The notes beneath the pieces are model-generated. The model did not search any database, was not told the DNA's origin, and was given only the letters and a program-made list of their open reading frames with translations. From positions 14,706 to 78,705 of the forward strand of contig NZ_BMOM01000016.1 in assembly GCF_014647075.1 (NCBI RefSeq): a DNA stretch of 64,000 nt. The letters run 5' to 3'. This document shows positions 22,682-31,727 of this stretch, one piece after another (the first letter of the stretch is position 1; each line of letters begins with the position of its first letter). Source of the DNA: Deinococcus aerophilus. GTDB lineage: Bacteria; Deinococcota; Deinococci; Deinococcales; Deinococcaceae. Position numbers and translations under genes: made by a program.

Positions 22682-23326
22682 CTACGGCATCAGCCGTTCG
22701 ATGCGCCAGCCCTCCGCCGACCGCGCATACCGGAAGCGGTCGTGCATACGGTTCGGCCTTCCCTGCCAGAATTCCCATTCCTGCACGCTCAGGCGGTAGC
22801 CGCCCCAGAAATCCGGGCGGGGCACGGTGGTGCCTTCGGGAAAGCGCGTGTGCAGCGCGGCGAACCCAGCCTCCAGCGCCGCGCGGCTGGCAATGGGCGC
22901 GCTCTGGGGGTCGCTGGCATGGGCGGCGAGCTGGCTGTCGCGGGGGCGCACGTGAAAGTAGGCGTCGGCCTCGGCGTCCGGAATCCGCGAGACGCGGCCA
23001 TAGGCCCGCACCTGACGTTCCAGTTCGGCCCAGTAGAACAGCATCTCGGCCTGTGGATTGGCCGTGAGGTCGTGGCCCTTATGGGACTCGAAATTGGTGT
23101 AGAAGGTCAGCCCGCGCTCGTCTGCGCCGCGCAGCAGCACCGTGCGGACGCCGGGCCGCCCGGTGGCGTCCGCCGTCGCCAGCGACAGGGCGTAGGGTTC
23201 GGGCAACTGCGCCGCCTGCGCCTGCGCGAACCAGTCCTGAAACTGGGCCAGCGGATCACGGTTCAGGTCCGCCCGCGACAGGGCGGCGCGGGTGTAGGAC
23301 ACGCGCAGGCCGGTCAGGTCGGTCAT
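22682..23326 (-). CDS. pdxH: Pyridoxamine 5'-phosphate oxidase
   Basis: FMN enzyme that oxidises pyridoxamine- or pyridoxine-5'-phosphate to PLP. It has 214 aa with family blocks [49 protein letters not shown] (FMN contacts), [19 protein letters not shown] and the C-terminal signature [18 protein letters not shown]. The ATG overlaps the mutM stop as ATGA, so translation is coupled and the two form an operon. Confidence 0.95.
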   Translation of the reverse strand: MTDLTGLRVSYTRAALSRADLNRDPLAQFQDWFAQAQAAQLPEPYALSLATADATGRPGVRTVLLRGADERGLTFYTNFESHKGHDLTANPQAEMLFYWAELERQVRAYGRVSRIPDAEADAYFHVRPRDSQLAAHASDPQSAPIASRAALEAGFAALHTRFPEGTTVPRPDFWGGYRLSVQEWEFWQGRPNRMHDRFRYARSAEGWRIERLMP

Positions 23327-24168
23327 GCGCCTTCCCCGGCGGGCCGCAGCGGCTGGCACTGCGGGCAGTGGTGCGTGCCCCGCTGGGCAAGCACCGTCTT
23401 GACGATCCCGGTGCCGCAGCGTTCACACGGCTGACCGGCGCGGCCATACACATGATGCTGGTGCTGGAACAGCCCGCTCAGGCCGTCGTGCTGGCGGTAA
23501 TTGCCCACGCCGCTGCCCAGGCTGCTGCCGCCTGCCTCCACCGCCGCCGCCATCACCTCACGGATGGCCGCGTACAGCCGGGCGGCCTCGGCGGGCGTCA
23601 GGCAGGTCTGGGCTGGGTGGAGGCGGGCGAGCCAAAGGCTCTCATCGGCATAGATGTTGCCCACACCGCTGACCGGCTTCTGCGACAGCAACCACGGCTT
23701 GACCGCCCCGCAGTGTCCGGCCTGCCGCACGAACCCGGTTTCCTCAAAGTCGTCCGAGAGCGGTTCCGGGCCCATGGCGGCCAGGGTGGGCATGCCCGCG
23801 TACTCGCCGGGCCGGACCACGGCCATCTTGCCAAAGCGCCGGGGGTCGTTGAAGAAGAGGGGTTCGCCTCCCTCGGTGCTCAGGGTGACGCGGGTGTGCT
23901 TGCCCCCCTCCAGCCGGAAGCCCCCGGTCATGCCCAGGTGAACGATGAATTCCAGGTCGTGCGGGGTGTCCTCGGCCGCGTCCGCCGCCGTGAGCTGCAG
24001 CAGCAGGTACTTGCCGCGCCGCGACAGGCCCTGAACGCGCCGGCCTACCGCCAGATGGGTGTCCCGGTACCTATGCGGCGCGTCGTGTTCGACCCGCGTG
24101 ATGATCCGTCCGCGCAGCAGCGGCTCGATCTTGCGGCGCGTGGTCTCCACTTCCGGCAGTTCTGGCAT
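23323..24168 (-). CDS. mutM: Formamidopyrimidine-DNA glycosylase
   Basis: Removes oxidised purines (8-oxoguanine, FaPy) from DNA; important in a radiation-tolerant genus. It has 281 aa. The catalytic N-terminus [11 protein letters not shown] supplies the essential Pro and Glu, and the helix-two-turn-helix region is at [18 protein letters not shown]. The zinc finger [25 protein letters not shown] is complete. TATCCT lies 9 nt upstream of the ATG (24178-24183). It is the first gene of an operon with pdxH. Confidence 0.96.
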   Translation of the reverse strand: MPELPEVETTRRKIEPLLRGRIITRVEHDAPHRYRDTHLAVGRRVQGLSRRGKYLLLQLTAADAAEDTPHDLEFIVHLGMTGGFRLEGGKHTRVTLSTEGGEPLFFNDPRRFGKMAVVRPGEYAGMPTLAAMGPEPLSDDFEETGFVRQAGHCGAVKPWLLSQKPVSGVGNIYADESLWLARLHPAQTCLTPAEAARLYAAIREVMAAAVEAGGSSLGSGVGNYRQHDGLSGLFQHQHHVYGRAGQPCERCGTGIVKTVLAQRGTHHCPQCQPLRPAGEGA

Positions 24169-24276
24169 ACGCGGCTCAGGATAACGGGGGGGCAGGCGCG
24201 GGAAGGTGCGCCCGGAGCAAATTGGGTGTTCAGGTCATGTCCCCTCTGCGCTCCCCCGTCCCCGTATCATCCCCGC

Positions 24277-24948
24277 ATGTCCACACTGCTGCTCACCGGG
24301 TTCGAGCCGTTTCACACCCATCCCGCCAATCCCAGCGCGGAGGCGGCGCAGGAACTGGACGGCCTGCAACTGGGCAGCCTGCAAGGGGGTGGGGTGCAGG
24401 TTGTCTCGGCGCTGCTGCCGGTGGAACCGCACGCCGCCGCCTCGGTGTTGGAGGGGCTGCTGGAGCGCCACCGCCCCGGCGCGGTGCTGCTGACCGGTCT
24501 GGCGGCGGGCCGCCCACACGTCACGCTGGAACGGGTGGCCCTCAACGTCATGGATTTCTCCATTCCCGACAACGCCGGCAACACCTACCGTGACGCGCCC
24601 GCGCACCCGCATCCAGACGCGCCCCCGGCGCACCTGAGCACGCTGCCGCTGCGGGCCATCCTGGCCGCGTGGCGGGAGGCCGGGATTCCAGGCAGCATCA
24701 GCAACACGGCGGGCCTGTACGTGTGCAACGCCGTGATGTACCGCGCCCGGCAGTGGCTGACCGAACGGGACCGGCCCGGGGTGCCGTGCGGCTTTCTGCA
24801 TCTGCCCGCCAACGCGGCGGTGGCGCTGGCCGCCCCCGAGGACCGCCCGGCGCTGCCGTACCTGCCGCAGCCGGAAATCACGCGGGCGGTGCGGGTGGCG
24901 GCCCAGACGGTGGCGGCCGAACTCCCGGTCCTGACTGGAAGCCGGTAA
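24277..24948 (+). CDS. pcp: Pyroglutamyl-peptidase I
   Basis: C15 cysteine peptidase that removes N-terminal pyroglutamate. It has 223 aa and begins LLLTGFEPFHTHPANPSAEAAQELDG, a family hallmark. The catalytic triad can be placed at Glu in GRPHVTLERVALN, Cys in NTAGLYVCNAVMY and His in GFLHLPAN. The ATG is 6 nt after TATCAT (24265-24270), so the message is probably leaderless. It is divergent from mutM. Confidence 0.93.
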   Translation: MSTLLLTGFEPFHTHPANPSAEAAQELDGLQLGSLQGGGVQVVSALLPVEPHAAASVLEGLLERHRPGAVLLTGLAAGRPHVTLERVALNVMDFSIPDNAGNTYRDAPAHPHPDAPPAHLSTLPLRAILAAWREAGIPGSISNTAGLYVCNAVMYRARQWLTERDRPGVPCGFLHLPANAAVALAAPEDRPALPYLPQPEITRAVRVAAQTVAAELPVLTGSR

Positions 24949-24961
24949 CCCGGAGCGTCTC

Positions 24962-25261
24962 CTAGGGAAACGGCGCCTTGCCCGGTCGCCACCCTCCCTG
25001 CGGGCCACCGGCCCAGTACCACTCTCCGTATGTCGGACGCTGCTCCAGCGCGGCTTTCACGGCGGCCAGCGGAACGCGGCGGGCAAAGCGGGTCCGGGCG
25101 TGCCACGCGGCCAGCGCGGGGCCCGGATCACCCGGACGCAGCCCCCGCAGGGCCGCGTGGGCACGGTTGACGGCCAGATCGAACAGCGCGGAGGGTGCGG
25201 CGGCGGCGTTTGCCTCGCCCTCCTCGCGGGCCTCGGTCAGGAAGGGACGCTCCTCGGGCAC
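24962..25261 (-). CDS. Hypothetical protein, third gene of a small operon
   Basis: Protein of 99 aa starting at GTG 4 nt after the DinB-family stop. It is helical and Arg/Ala-rich with a Trp-rich end (TYGEWYWAGGPQGGWRPGKAPFP). No family is recognised. It is supported by its position in a tightly packed three-gene unit and by the lack of a better frame. Confidence 0.55.
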   Translation of the reverse strand: MPEERPFLTEAREEGEANAAAAPSALFDLAVNRAHAALRGLRPGDPGPALAAWHARTRFARRVPLAAVKAALEQRPTYGEWYWAGGPQGGWRPGKAPFP

Positions 25262-25265
25262 GGGG

Positions 25266-25661
25266 TCAGGCCATGCGGGCGCGCCCAGCCAGAGCGGCGA
25301 TCTGCCCGGCGTGCCACGCGGTATGACGGGCGTTCAGGCGCAGCAGTTCCGCAACCGTCAGGGACTGGCCGCCGTGCTGGACGGACTGCGCGAGCGCCCC
25401 GGCACTGAGTCCCCGCGCGGCCCCCACCTCCCAGACCATCAGGCGGGTCAGGCCCGCGTCGTCATCGGGCGCGGGCCTGCCGGTCGCCCCCGAGATCAGC
25501 GTCCAGTATTCGCGTTTGGTGGCGCTCAGGTGGCTGGTTAGCCAGCCCACGCGGGGGTGCGGCTGGCCGTCTATGGTGGCCAGGGCCGCGCGCACGCTTT
25601 CCCGGGGAGCGTGGTTCGCCTCGTCCAGCAGCGTGGCCAGGTCCTCCGCGCCGAAGGTCAT
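25266..25661 (-). CDS. DinB-family protein
   Basis: Four-helix-bundle protein of 131 aa. Metal-ligand-like His sit in SHLSATKREYW and NARHTAWHAGQIAALA; the latter (H-x3-H near the C-terminus) is typical of DinB/YfiT proteins. This family expanded strongly in Deinococcus; its members act as thiol-dependent enzymes or have unknown roles. The ATG overlaps the preceding stop by 4 nt. Confidence 0.75.
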   Translation of the reverse strand: MTFGAEDLATLLDEANHAPRESVRAALATIDGQPHPRVGWLTSHLSATKREYWTLISGATGRPAPDDDAGLTRLMVWEVGAARGLSAGALAQSVQHGGQSLTVAELLRLNARHTAWHAGQIAALAGRARMA

Positions 25662-26200
25662 GTGCGGCGTCCCCTATTTAGGGCAACCCCGCTCAGCGAG
25701 AAGGCCTCGCCGTCGTGCGTCAGGCGGCCGAGTTCCAGCATCCGGGCAGTCACGGCGCGGGCCTGCGGCTCGCTCAGGGGACTGCTCTCGGCGAGGTCAC
25801 CCAGGGTAAAGCGGCCCCCCTTGCGCCACGCCAGCCGGTAGACCATGCGCTCCTGCACGTCCGGGCGCGCCTCACCCTCCTGCCGCCGCCCGAAGATGCG
25901 CCACACCACATACGCCGCCGCCAGCCCCACAAGCAACGCCAGCGGAATCAGGCGGGCGGCCAGCACGGGGTCGCCGACCTGCGTGCCCAGCGTGCGCAGC
26001 GCGTCGTGCGCCGCCGCCACGGCCCCGGCGTCCGCACCCCCCTCCTGCAGGCGGCGCAGCGCTCCCCTGGCCCGCAGATAGGACATCACGCCGCCCATAT
26101 CGCCACGCACGAAGATCACCGAGTAGGTGATCAGCGCCGCCGCGCCGCCCACGATGGCCGAGAGGGAGAGCCGCAGAGCGTTGGGAGGAAGAGCGTTCAC
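25658..26200 (-). CDS. Hypothetical membrane protein with winged-helix-like tail
   Basis: Protein of 180 aa. Two hydrophobic segments (about 10-30 and about 85-103) are followed by a C-terminal part (RMVYRLAWRKGGRFTLGDLAESSPLSEPQARAVTARMLELGRL) that reads like a small winged helix. The GTG start is 6 nt after TAACAT (26207-26212), marking this as the promoter-proximal gene of the operon with the DinB-family and 99-aa genes. The function is unknown. Confidence 0.65.
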   Translation of the reverse strand: MNALPPNALRLSLSAIVGGAAALITYSVIFVRGDMGGVMSYLRARGALRRLQEGGADAGAVAAAHDALRTLGTQVGDPVLAARLIPLALLVGLAAAYVVWRIFGRRQEGEARPDVQERMVYRLAWRKGGRFTLGDLAESSPLSEPQARAVTARMLELGRLTHDGEAFSLSGVALNRGRRT

Positions 26201-26371
26201 CCGTCCATGTTAGAGGAGCGGTTGGGGGGGGAAAGTGGCGAACCGGACGCGCCTGCGCCGGACCCTCCGGGCTGGCCGCTCAGTTCAGCCCGCGCGGCCC
26301 GCAGGAGCACGCTGATGCAGGACACCATTCAGGGATCAGGACCCTGAGGAGCCGCACCCCCAGCCCTCAGG

Positions 26372-26901
26372 CTGCGTATTCACAACACGGTCATCCAGGA
26401 CGTCCTGACGTCTGTGCAGCGGACCGACGGAACGAGCAGCACCCTGCTGGACTTCGAACCCGCTCCGGGCGGCGGGAACCCCCGCATCTTCACCACGCCT
26501 TGGAGGAGGGCTTCACCTGTCGGGACGGAGAGCTGAGCGTCCTGCTGGGCCGGCAGACCCTGAACGTGCCGCCGGGCGAGACCGTCACGGTGGCCCGGGG
26601 CGTCATCCACCGCTTCTTCAATGCCACCGCGCGCCCAGTCCGGTTCCGGATCGAGGTCTCTCCCGGCAACCGGGATTTCGGGGACAGCCTGATCATTCTG
26701 CAGGGCCTGGCGAACGATGGCCTGACCAACCGCAAGAGCATTCCAAAACAGCCTGCCCCTATGGGACTGGTTGCGGAACTGGGCGACATCTGGTCGCCGT
26801 TTCCCCTGAGCCTGCTCAATCCGGTGGTGCGTCCGTTTGCGGCCCGCGCCCGCAAACAGGGAATGCTCCAGGAACTCAGGCGGCACTACTGCCCGTCCTG
26901 A
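26372..26901 (+). pseudogene. Cupin-domain protein, frameshifted and lacking a normal start
   Basis: The C-terminal part (from nt about 26494, HHALEEGFTCRDGELSVLLGRQTLNVPPGETVTVARGVIHRFFNA) is a clear cupin: the ligand-bearing EEGF and PGE...GVIHRF blocks are there. The upstream part of the same domain (RIHNTVIQDVLTSVQ... LDFEPAPGGGNPRI) is in another frame. The two join only if one base is added near 26490 (ATCTTCACC). No ATG, GTG or TTG lies in front of the N-terminal part before a stop at 26345. Either the gene decayed or the assembly has an error. The intact tail from 26500 would lack the first cupin strand and the HxH ligands. Confidence 0.6.
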
Positions 26902-26923
26902 GCCCTACATGGCCGCGCGCCCC

Positions 26924-29845
26924 TCAACGCCGGACCCGCCGCAGGGCCGCCGACAGTTCGCGCAGCGCCGCGCGCCCGTCGCCCGGAGCGTAGCGGGCGG
27001 CGTGGTAGGCGCGCACCACCTCGTCCAGCGCTCCGCGCAGGTGGGGATAGCGCTCGCCCGCGCGCCGGGCATAGGCGCTGGGGGTCTCGCCGGGAGCGCG
27101 CGGCAGGCGCAGGCGCACGGTCAGGGCGTCCAGGGCGCGGGCCGCAGGATCGCGGGGACGGGCGGCGCGGCGCAGCCACAGCCACGCGGGCAGCGCGGTG
27201 GCGGCGGCCAGCGCCAGCAGCAGCCCCATGAAGGCAGGAGAGCCGACGCCCTCCAGGCCCACCCTCCCCAGCAGGGCGCGCTGCTGGGCGCCGTCGTAGC
27301 CGACCACCACAGCGTTCCAGCGGTTCTGCAGGGCGTCCAGACGCAGGCTCCAGCGGTTCAGGGGGGTGGGCGTGGGGGCCGCCGCCGCCTGCGGACGGCT
27401 CAGGGCGGTGGTCAGGCCGGCCGACACGCGGGCGGGGGCCACCACGGCGGTGGGGTCCACCCGCACCCAGCCCTGGCCCGGCAGCCACACCTCGGCCCAG
27501 GCGTGGGCGTCCTGCTGGCGCACGATCAGGTAGCCGCCGTCCGGATTCTCCTCGCCGCCCAGGTAGCCGCCCACGATGCGGGCGGGCAGCCCGGCGGCGC
27601 GCATCAGGAAGGTGAAGGCCTGCGCGTAGTGTTCGCAGAAGCCCTGGCGGGTGCCGAACAGAAAGGCGTCTACCCGGTTGTGCGCGGGCAACAGTGGCGG
27701 CGACAGGGTGTAGCTGAAGCCGCCCGTGCCCAGCAGGGTCAACGCCGCGTCAATGCGGCCCTGCGGAGGCAACGTCTGCCAGCTCTGGCCCAGCGCGGCG
27801 GCGCGCGGACTCTCGCCGGGGGGCAACGCAAGGTTGAAATTCAACCGTCTGGGGTCCTCGCGCACCCCCAGCTGGGCGGAACGGCTTTCCAGGGCCACCC
27901 GGCGGCGCGAGGTCACGGGCCGGGACGACACGGCCTGGAATGCGGTGGTAAGCAGAACATCCGGTGGCAGCGACACCGGGGTGTCGAGCGCAAGCAACCA
28001 CGGCATATTCGAAGGCTCCAGCGTGAGGGTATAGCTCCAGTTCGGCCCGTCTGCCTGGACCTCGATGCTGGGTACCCCGACGCTGGGCACCGCGCTGCCC
28101 AAGAACCCCTGCGTCCACGCTTCGCCGGCATAGGCCTCGTACACCGGGCCGCGCCAGTACCGCTCGGCGGGCGCGGGCACGGCTCCGGCAAAGTCGGCCC
28201 GGAAGGCCACCGCGCGGCTCTGGGCGAGGTCGCTGTAGTCCCCGGCGCGGATCACCGAGGACAGGCCGGTGACTGCCCCGGCGGACACCGGCAGCCGCCA
28301 CAGCGGGCTCTCCGGGCGGGGAAACAGCACGAACAGGGCCAGTGCCAGCGGCACGGCCAATGCCAGCAGGGTGCCGCTGCGGACCAGGGTGGCGGGCAGA
28401 TCGGCCCCTGGGTCCCCGTGTCCGGGACGGGTGGGGGCGGTCCAGCGCGAGGCGGCGGCGAGCAGCAGCGCGGCACTGACCACGGCGTGCAGCGCGGTGA
28501 GGGGATCCTGACCGTGAAAGAAATGCGTGCTCGTCACGAACAGGCCCAGCACCACCAGCACCTTTCCGTCGCGGGGTCCCCGGCCTTCGGCCGCCTTGAG
28601 GGCCACGAGCAGGGCGAGCAGCGCGGTGCCGGCGTCGCGGCCCAGCAGCGTGCCGTAGGTGACGTTCAGGCCCACCGCCGCCAGCCCCGCCAGCACGCCC
28701 AGTAGCGGGGTGGGCAGCGGCGGCCAGCCCCGGCGCGGGCGCACGGCGCGGTAGGCCAGCAGGGCGGCGGCGAGCAGCGTGACCCACACCGGCTGTCTCA
28801 GGGCGGTGGGGGCCAGCGCAAAGGCCAGCGCGAGCAGGGTGGTCCGCAGCGCGTCCTCGTCGGGCCTCTCCTCCTGTTCCGCGCGGCGTTTCGGGCGCTG
28901 CAACACGGGGACGGGGGGCAACGGCAGATGCCGGGCAAGCAGGTCTAGCGCGGCCCGGGCGTGCGCCTCGCCGCCGCCGACCGGCAGACTCTGGCCGGGC
29001 AGGCGCAACGCAAACGGTTGCCCGGCCCGCTCCAGCCGGGTGACCCAGGCCGCCAGCCGCGAGAGGCGCGTTTCGGTCTCTCCGGCCGTGTCGGCCCAGT
29101 CCAGCTGCCACGTCCGCCCCCGCGGCGCGTCGGTTTCGCGGGTCAGCAACTGGCCGGTGCGGGCCACGTGTCGCCACGACACCCGGCGCGGCGGGTCGCC
29201 CGGCGCGTAGGGCCGCAGCCCGGAGAAGTCCTCATCGCCGCGCGTGCGTGCTCCACCGTCGCCCGGGCCGGATACAGTCCGCGGCGGAGTGGGCGGCGCA
29301 CCGTCCTCGGGGGCCGGGACCACCTGAACGGTCACGGGGGCGGGCGCAGGCAGCCCGGTCGCCCACAACCCCAGGAAATCCAGTGCGGCGGCTGCGCGGG
29401 CGGTGACGGTCAGCGGCCCGCGCACCCGCGCCGGAAATGGCACGGCCAGCGTTCTCAGCTCGCCCTCCCGCACGCGCAGGGTGACGCGGCGGGTGTCTCC
29501 GGCGCTGCTGTGCAGGGTCAGGGTCAGGGCCCCCGCCGCTCCCGTCACGCCCAGCGCGAACACCGCGTCCTCCCCGGCACGGACCGGCACGGGGGGGGTG
29601 AGCGTGACGCGCAGCCCGCGCGCCGGTCGGCTGGCCCCGGCCGAGGCGACCACCCACACGCCCCCCAGCAGAAAGGTCAGGCCGTAGCCCAGGCTCAGGC
29701 CGTAATTGATGCAGCCCACCAGCGTCAGCACCACCAGGATCAGGAACCCCACGCCAAAGCGGGTGGGGCGCAGCCGTGCGGTGGCGGCCGCGTGCGGAAC
29801 CGCGGCAGGATGTGGGGTAACCGGCCCTCCCGCGTCGTCTGCCAT
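26924..29845 (-). CDS. DUF58-transglutaminase fusion membrane protein
   Basis: Protein of 973 aa that joins two usually separate proteins. Residues about 1-310 are a DUF58 protein: two membrane helices (FLILVVLTLVGCINYGLSL, LTFLLGGVWVVASA), then the core motif DFSGLRPYAPGDPPRRVSWRHVART. After a linker come about six membrane helices (residues about 340-520) and an external transglutaminase-like domain with the triad Cys about 736 (GTRQGFCEHYAQAF), His about 780 (DAHAWAEVW) and Asp about 797 (VDPTAVV). One more helix and a cytoplasmic tail follow, as in TgpA. It abuts the MoxR gene with no gap, so it is a MoxR-dependent envelope module. Confidence 0.88.
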   Translation of the reverse strand: MADDAGGPVTPHPAAVPHAAATARLRPTRFGVGFLILVVLTLVGCINYGLSLGYGLTFLLGGVWVVASAGASRPARGLRVTLTPPVPVRAGEDAVFALGVTGAAGALTLTLHSSAGDTRRVTLRVREGELRTLAVPFPARVRGPLTVTARAAAALDFLGLWATGLPAPAPVTVQVVPAPEDGAPPTPPRTVSGPGDGGARTRGDEDFSGLRPYAPGDPPRRVSWRHVARTGQLLTRETDAPRGRTWQLDWADTAGETETRLSRLAAWVTRLERAGQPFALRLPGQSLPVGGGEAHARAALDLLARHLPLPPVPVLQRPKRRAEQEERPDEDALRTTLLALAFALAPTALRQPVWVTLLAAALLAYRAVRPRRGWPPLPTPLLGVLAGLAAVGLNVTYGTLLGRDAGTALLALLVALKAAEGRGPRDGKVLVVLGLFVTSTHFFHGQDPLTALHAVVSAALLLAAASRWTAPTRPGHGDPGADLPATLVRSGTLLALAVPLALALFVLFPRPESPLWRLPVSAGAVTGLSSVIRAGDYSDLAQSRAVAFRADFAGAVPAPAERYWRGPVYEAYAGEAWTQGFLGSAVPSVGVPSIEVQADGPNWSYTLTLEPSNMPWLLALDTPVSLPPDVLLTTAFQAVSSRPVTSRRRVALESRSAQLGVREDPRRLNFNLALPPGESPRAAALGQSWQTLPPQGRIDAALTLLGTGGFSYTLSPPLLPAHNRVDAFLFGTRQGFCEHYAQAFTFLMRAAGLPARIVGGYLGGEENPDGGYLIVRQQDAHAWAEVWLPGQGWVRVDPTAVVAPARVSAGLTTALSRPQAAAAPTPTPLNRWSLRLDALQNRWNAVVVGYDGAQQRALLGRVGLEGVGSPAFMGLLLALAAATALPAWLWLRRAARPRDPAARALDALTVRLRLPRAPGETPSAYARRAGERYPHLRGALDEVVRAYHAARYAPGDGRAALRELSAALRRVRR

Positions 29846-30796
29846 CTACGGAATCGGCGTTTCCGCGAGCATGCGCGTCAGCAGTTCTGTGACGTTCACG
29901 CCGGGGTCGCGGGGCGGCAGGCGGTGCGCGGCCAGGGCGGGAAAGACTGCCTGCACGTCTTCCGGCAGGGCCATGCGGCGGCCCTCCAGATAGGCCCACG
30001 CGCGGGCCGCCGACAGCAGCGCGAGCAGGGCGCGGGGGCTCAGGCCCGCGGCCAGCGCCGGGTGCTGGCGGGTGGCCCCGGCAAGCCGTTGCAGGTAGTC
30101 CAGCAGCGGCGGCGCGGCGTGAACTCCGTCCACCTCACGCTGCATGCTGAGCAGCGTGCCCGCGTCCAGCACCGCCCCCAGGTCGCGCACGCTCAGGCTG
30201 CGTCCGCCGGTTTCGAGCAGGGTGCGCTCGGCACGTGGGTCCGGGTACCCCAGCGTCACGGTCATCAAAAAACGGTCAAGCTGAGCTTCCGGAAGCGGCG
30301 AGGTGCCCACAAAGGCCGCCGGGTTCTGGGTGGCAATCACGAAGAAGGGATCGGGCAGGGGGCGGGTCACGCCGCCCTCGCTGACCTGCCGCTCCTCCAT
30401 CGCCTCCAGCAGCGCTCCCTGGGTACGCGGGGTGGCGCGGTTGATCTCGTCGGCAAGCAGCACCTCACTGAACACCGGCCCCTCCAGAAAGCGGAAGGTG
30501 GCCGTGGCCGCGTCCCACACGCTCACACCGGTCAGGTCGGCAGGCAGCAGGTCCGCCGTGAACTGCACGCGCCGGAAGTGCAGCCCGAAGGTGCGGGCCA
30601 GCGCCCCCGCCAGGGTCGTCTTGCCCACGCCCGGCTGGTCCTCGATGAGCAGGTGCCCGCGGGCGAGCAGGCACGCCACCGCCAGCCGGATCTGCCCCGG
30701 CTTGCCCAGAATCACACCGTCAAGCTGGGCCAGCGCGGCCCGCAGGGTGGCGGCGTGGTGTGCCGGGCTGGAAGGGGAGGTCACGGCCTGCGTCAT
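29846..30796 (-). CDS. MoxR-family AAA+ ATPase
   Basis: Chaperone-type ATPase of 316 aa. Walker A is EDQPGVGKTTLAGALA, Walker B VLLADEINRATPRTQGALLEAMEE, sensor 1 FFVIATQNPAAF and sensor 2 GLSPRALLALLSAARAWA. MoxR proteins usually work with DUF58 and VWA or transglutaminase partners, here fused in the next gene. The ATG at 30796 is chosen because TACGCT (30804-30809) lies 7 nt upstream; an earlier in-frame ATG near 30847 would add an atypical leader. Its TAG stop is directly followed by the ATG of the fusion gene. Confidence 0.92.
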   Translation of the reverse strand: MTQAVTSPSSPAHHAATLRAALAQLDGVILGKPGQIRLAVACLLARGHLLIEDQPGVGKTTLAGALARTFGLHFRRVQFTADLLPADLTGVSVWDAATATFRFLEGPVFSEVLLADEINRATPRTQGALLEAMEERQVSEGGVTRPLPDPFFVIATQNPAAFVGTSPLPEAQLDRFLMTVTLGYPDPRAERTLLETGGRSLSVRDLGAVLDAGTLLSMQREVDGVHAAPPLLDYLQRLAGATRQHPALAAGLSPRALLALLSAARAWAYLEGRRMALPEDVQAVFPALAAHRLPPRDPGVNVTELLTRMLAETPIP

Positions 30797-30856
30797 GGCG
30801 CGCAGCGTAGCGGGCCGCATCTGACAGAACTGCGACGGGTCAGACACGCTCTGCGC

Positions 30857-31234
30857 TCAGCCGTGTTCGCCGGCCCCCCCTTCCCCACTCCAGCGGCGCA
30901 GCGCCAGCCGCGAGCCGATCCACGCGCCCGCGAGGTCAAAGAGCCAGTCGGTCACGCCCGCGTCGCGGCCCGGCACAAAGGCTTGGTGGGCCTCATCCAG
31001 CGCGCCCCACCACACCGCGATCACCAGCGCCAGCCCCCGCAGCCCGGTCGCGCGTCCCAGGGCGTAGCCCAGCGCCAGATACGTCAGAAAATGGGCGATC
31101 CAGTCCAGCGGATGCACCAGCGGCGGTCCCGGCGTATCGGCCGAGCTGCTCAGCCACCAGATCACGCCCATGATTGCCAGGGACATCAGCCACCAGACGG
31201 CCCGGGCGCGTGGGCGCGGCGCGGACGCCGTCAA
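30857..31234 (-). CDS. VanZ-like membrane protein
   Basis: Protein of 125 aa with four membrane helices and VanZ motifs: LDWIAHFLTYLALGYALGRA, VWWGALDEAHQAFVPGRDAGVTDWLFDLAGAWIGS. The start is TTG at 31234, overlapping the epimerase stop as TTGA, which is the expected coupled arrangement. A later ATG (MSLAIMG) is possible but would cut the first helix. VanZ-family proteins confer low-level teicoplanin resistance in enterococci; in Deinococcus the role is unknown. Confidence 0.8.
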   Translation of the reverse strand: MTASAPRPRARAVWWLMSLAIMGVIWWLSSSADTPGPPLVHPLDWIAHFLTYLALGYALGRATGLRGLALVIAVWWGALDEAHQAFVPGRDAGVTDWLFDLAGAWIGSRLALRRWSGEGGAGEHG

Positions 31235-31650
31235 TGCGCGGCTCCGGGCGCGTGCTCTACCAGCTCGATCAGCGTACCTGCGCCCCATTTGGGATGCAAA
31301 AAGGCCACCCGCGTTCCGGCGCGGCCCGGCGTGGGGGCCTCATTCAAAAAGCGGGCGCCCTCCGAGCGCAGCCGCGCCATCTCGGCGTCCAGATCGTCCA
31401 CGCGGTAGGCGGTGTGGTGCAGGCCCGGCCCACGTTTTTCCAGAAACGCGGCGATGGGACTGTCCGGGCGGGTGGGCGTCAGCAGTTCGATCAGGGTCTC
31501 CCCCACCACAAAGGCGCGGACGCGCACGCCCTGGGTCCCCACCTCCTCGTCCGGGCCTTCGGGCTGCAGGCCCAGGGCCAGGTAGGGAGCGCTTCCGAGG
31601 TCCAGATCCGGGGTGACGATGGCGACGTGATCGAGGTGCATGACCGGCAT
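31231..31650 (-). CDS. mce: Methylmalonyl-CoA epimerase (VOC family)
   Basis: Interconverts (R)- and (S)-methylmalonyl-CoA in propionate metabolism. It has 139 aa and two VOC modules: LDHVAIVTPDLDLG with the first metal His, LIELLTPTRPDSPIAAFLEKRGPGLHHTAYRVDDLDAEM with the second, and a Glu in GTLIELVEH. The ATG is 6 nt after TAGGCT (31657-31662). Its TGA overlaps the TTG start of the VanZ-like gene. Confidence 0.88.
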   Translation of the reverse strand: MPVMHLDHVAIVTPDLDLGSAPYLALGLQPEGPDEEVGTQGVRVRAFVVGETLIELLTPTRPDSPIAAFLEKRGPGLHHTAYRVDDLDAEMARLRSEGARFLNEAPTPGRAGTRVAFLHPKWGAGTLIELVEHAPGAAH

Positions 31651-31727
31651 GGGCCCAGCCTACGCCAGCGCCGCGCCCCGCCTCAATGCACACGGGGCCT
31701 GCGCCGCGTGAAGCCCGGCCCGGACGT

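Noticed and set aside
30857..31234. VanZ-like gene as a glycopeptide resistance determinant
   Set aside because: No vanHAX-type genes nearby; it is coupled to methylmalonyl-CoA epimerase, so a resistance role is not supported.
26837..31408. Two very long plus-strand open frames opposite the DUF58-transglutaminase and moxR genes
   Set aside because: Both are antisense to genes with complete catalytic motifs and have no recognisable domains.
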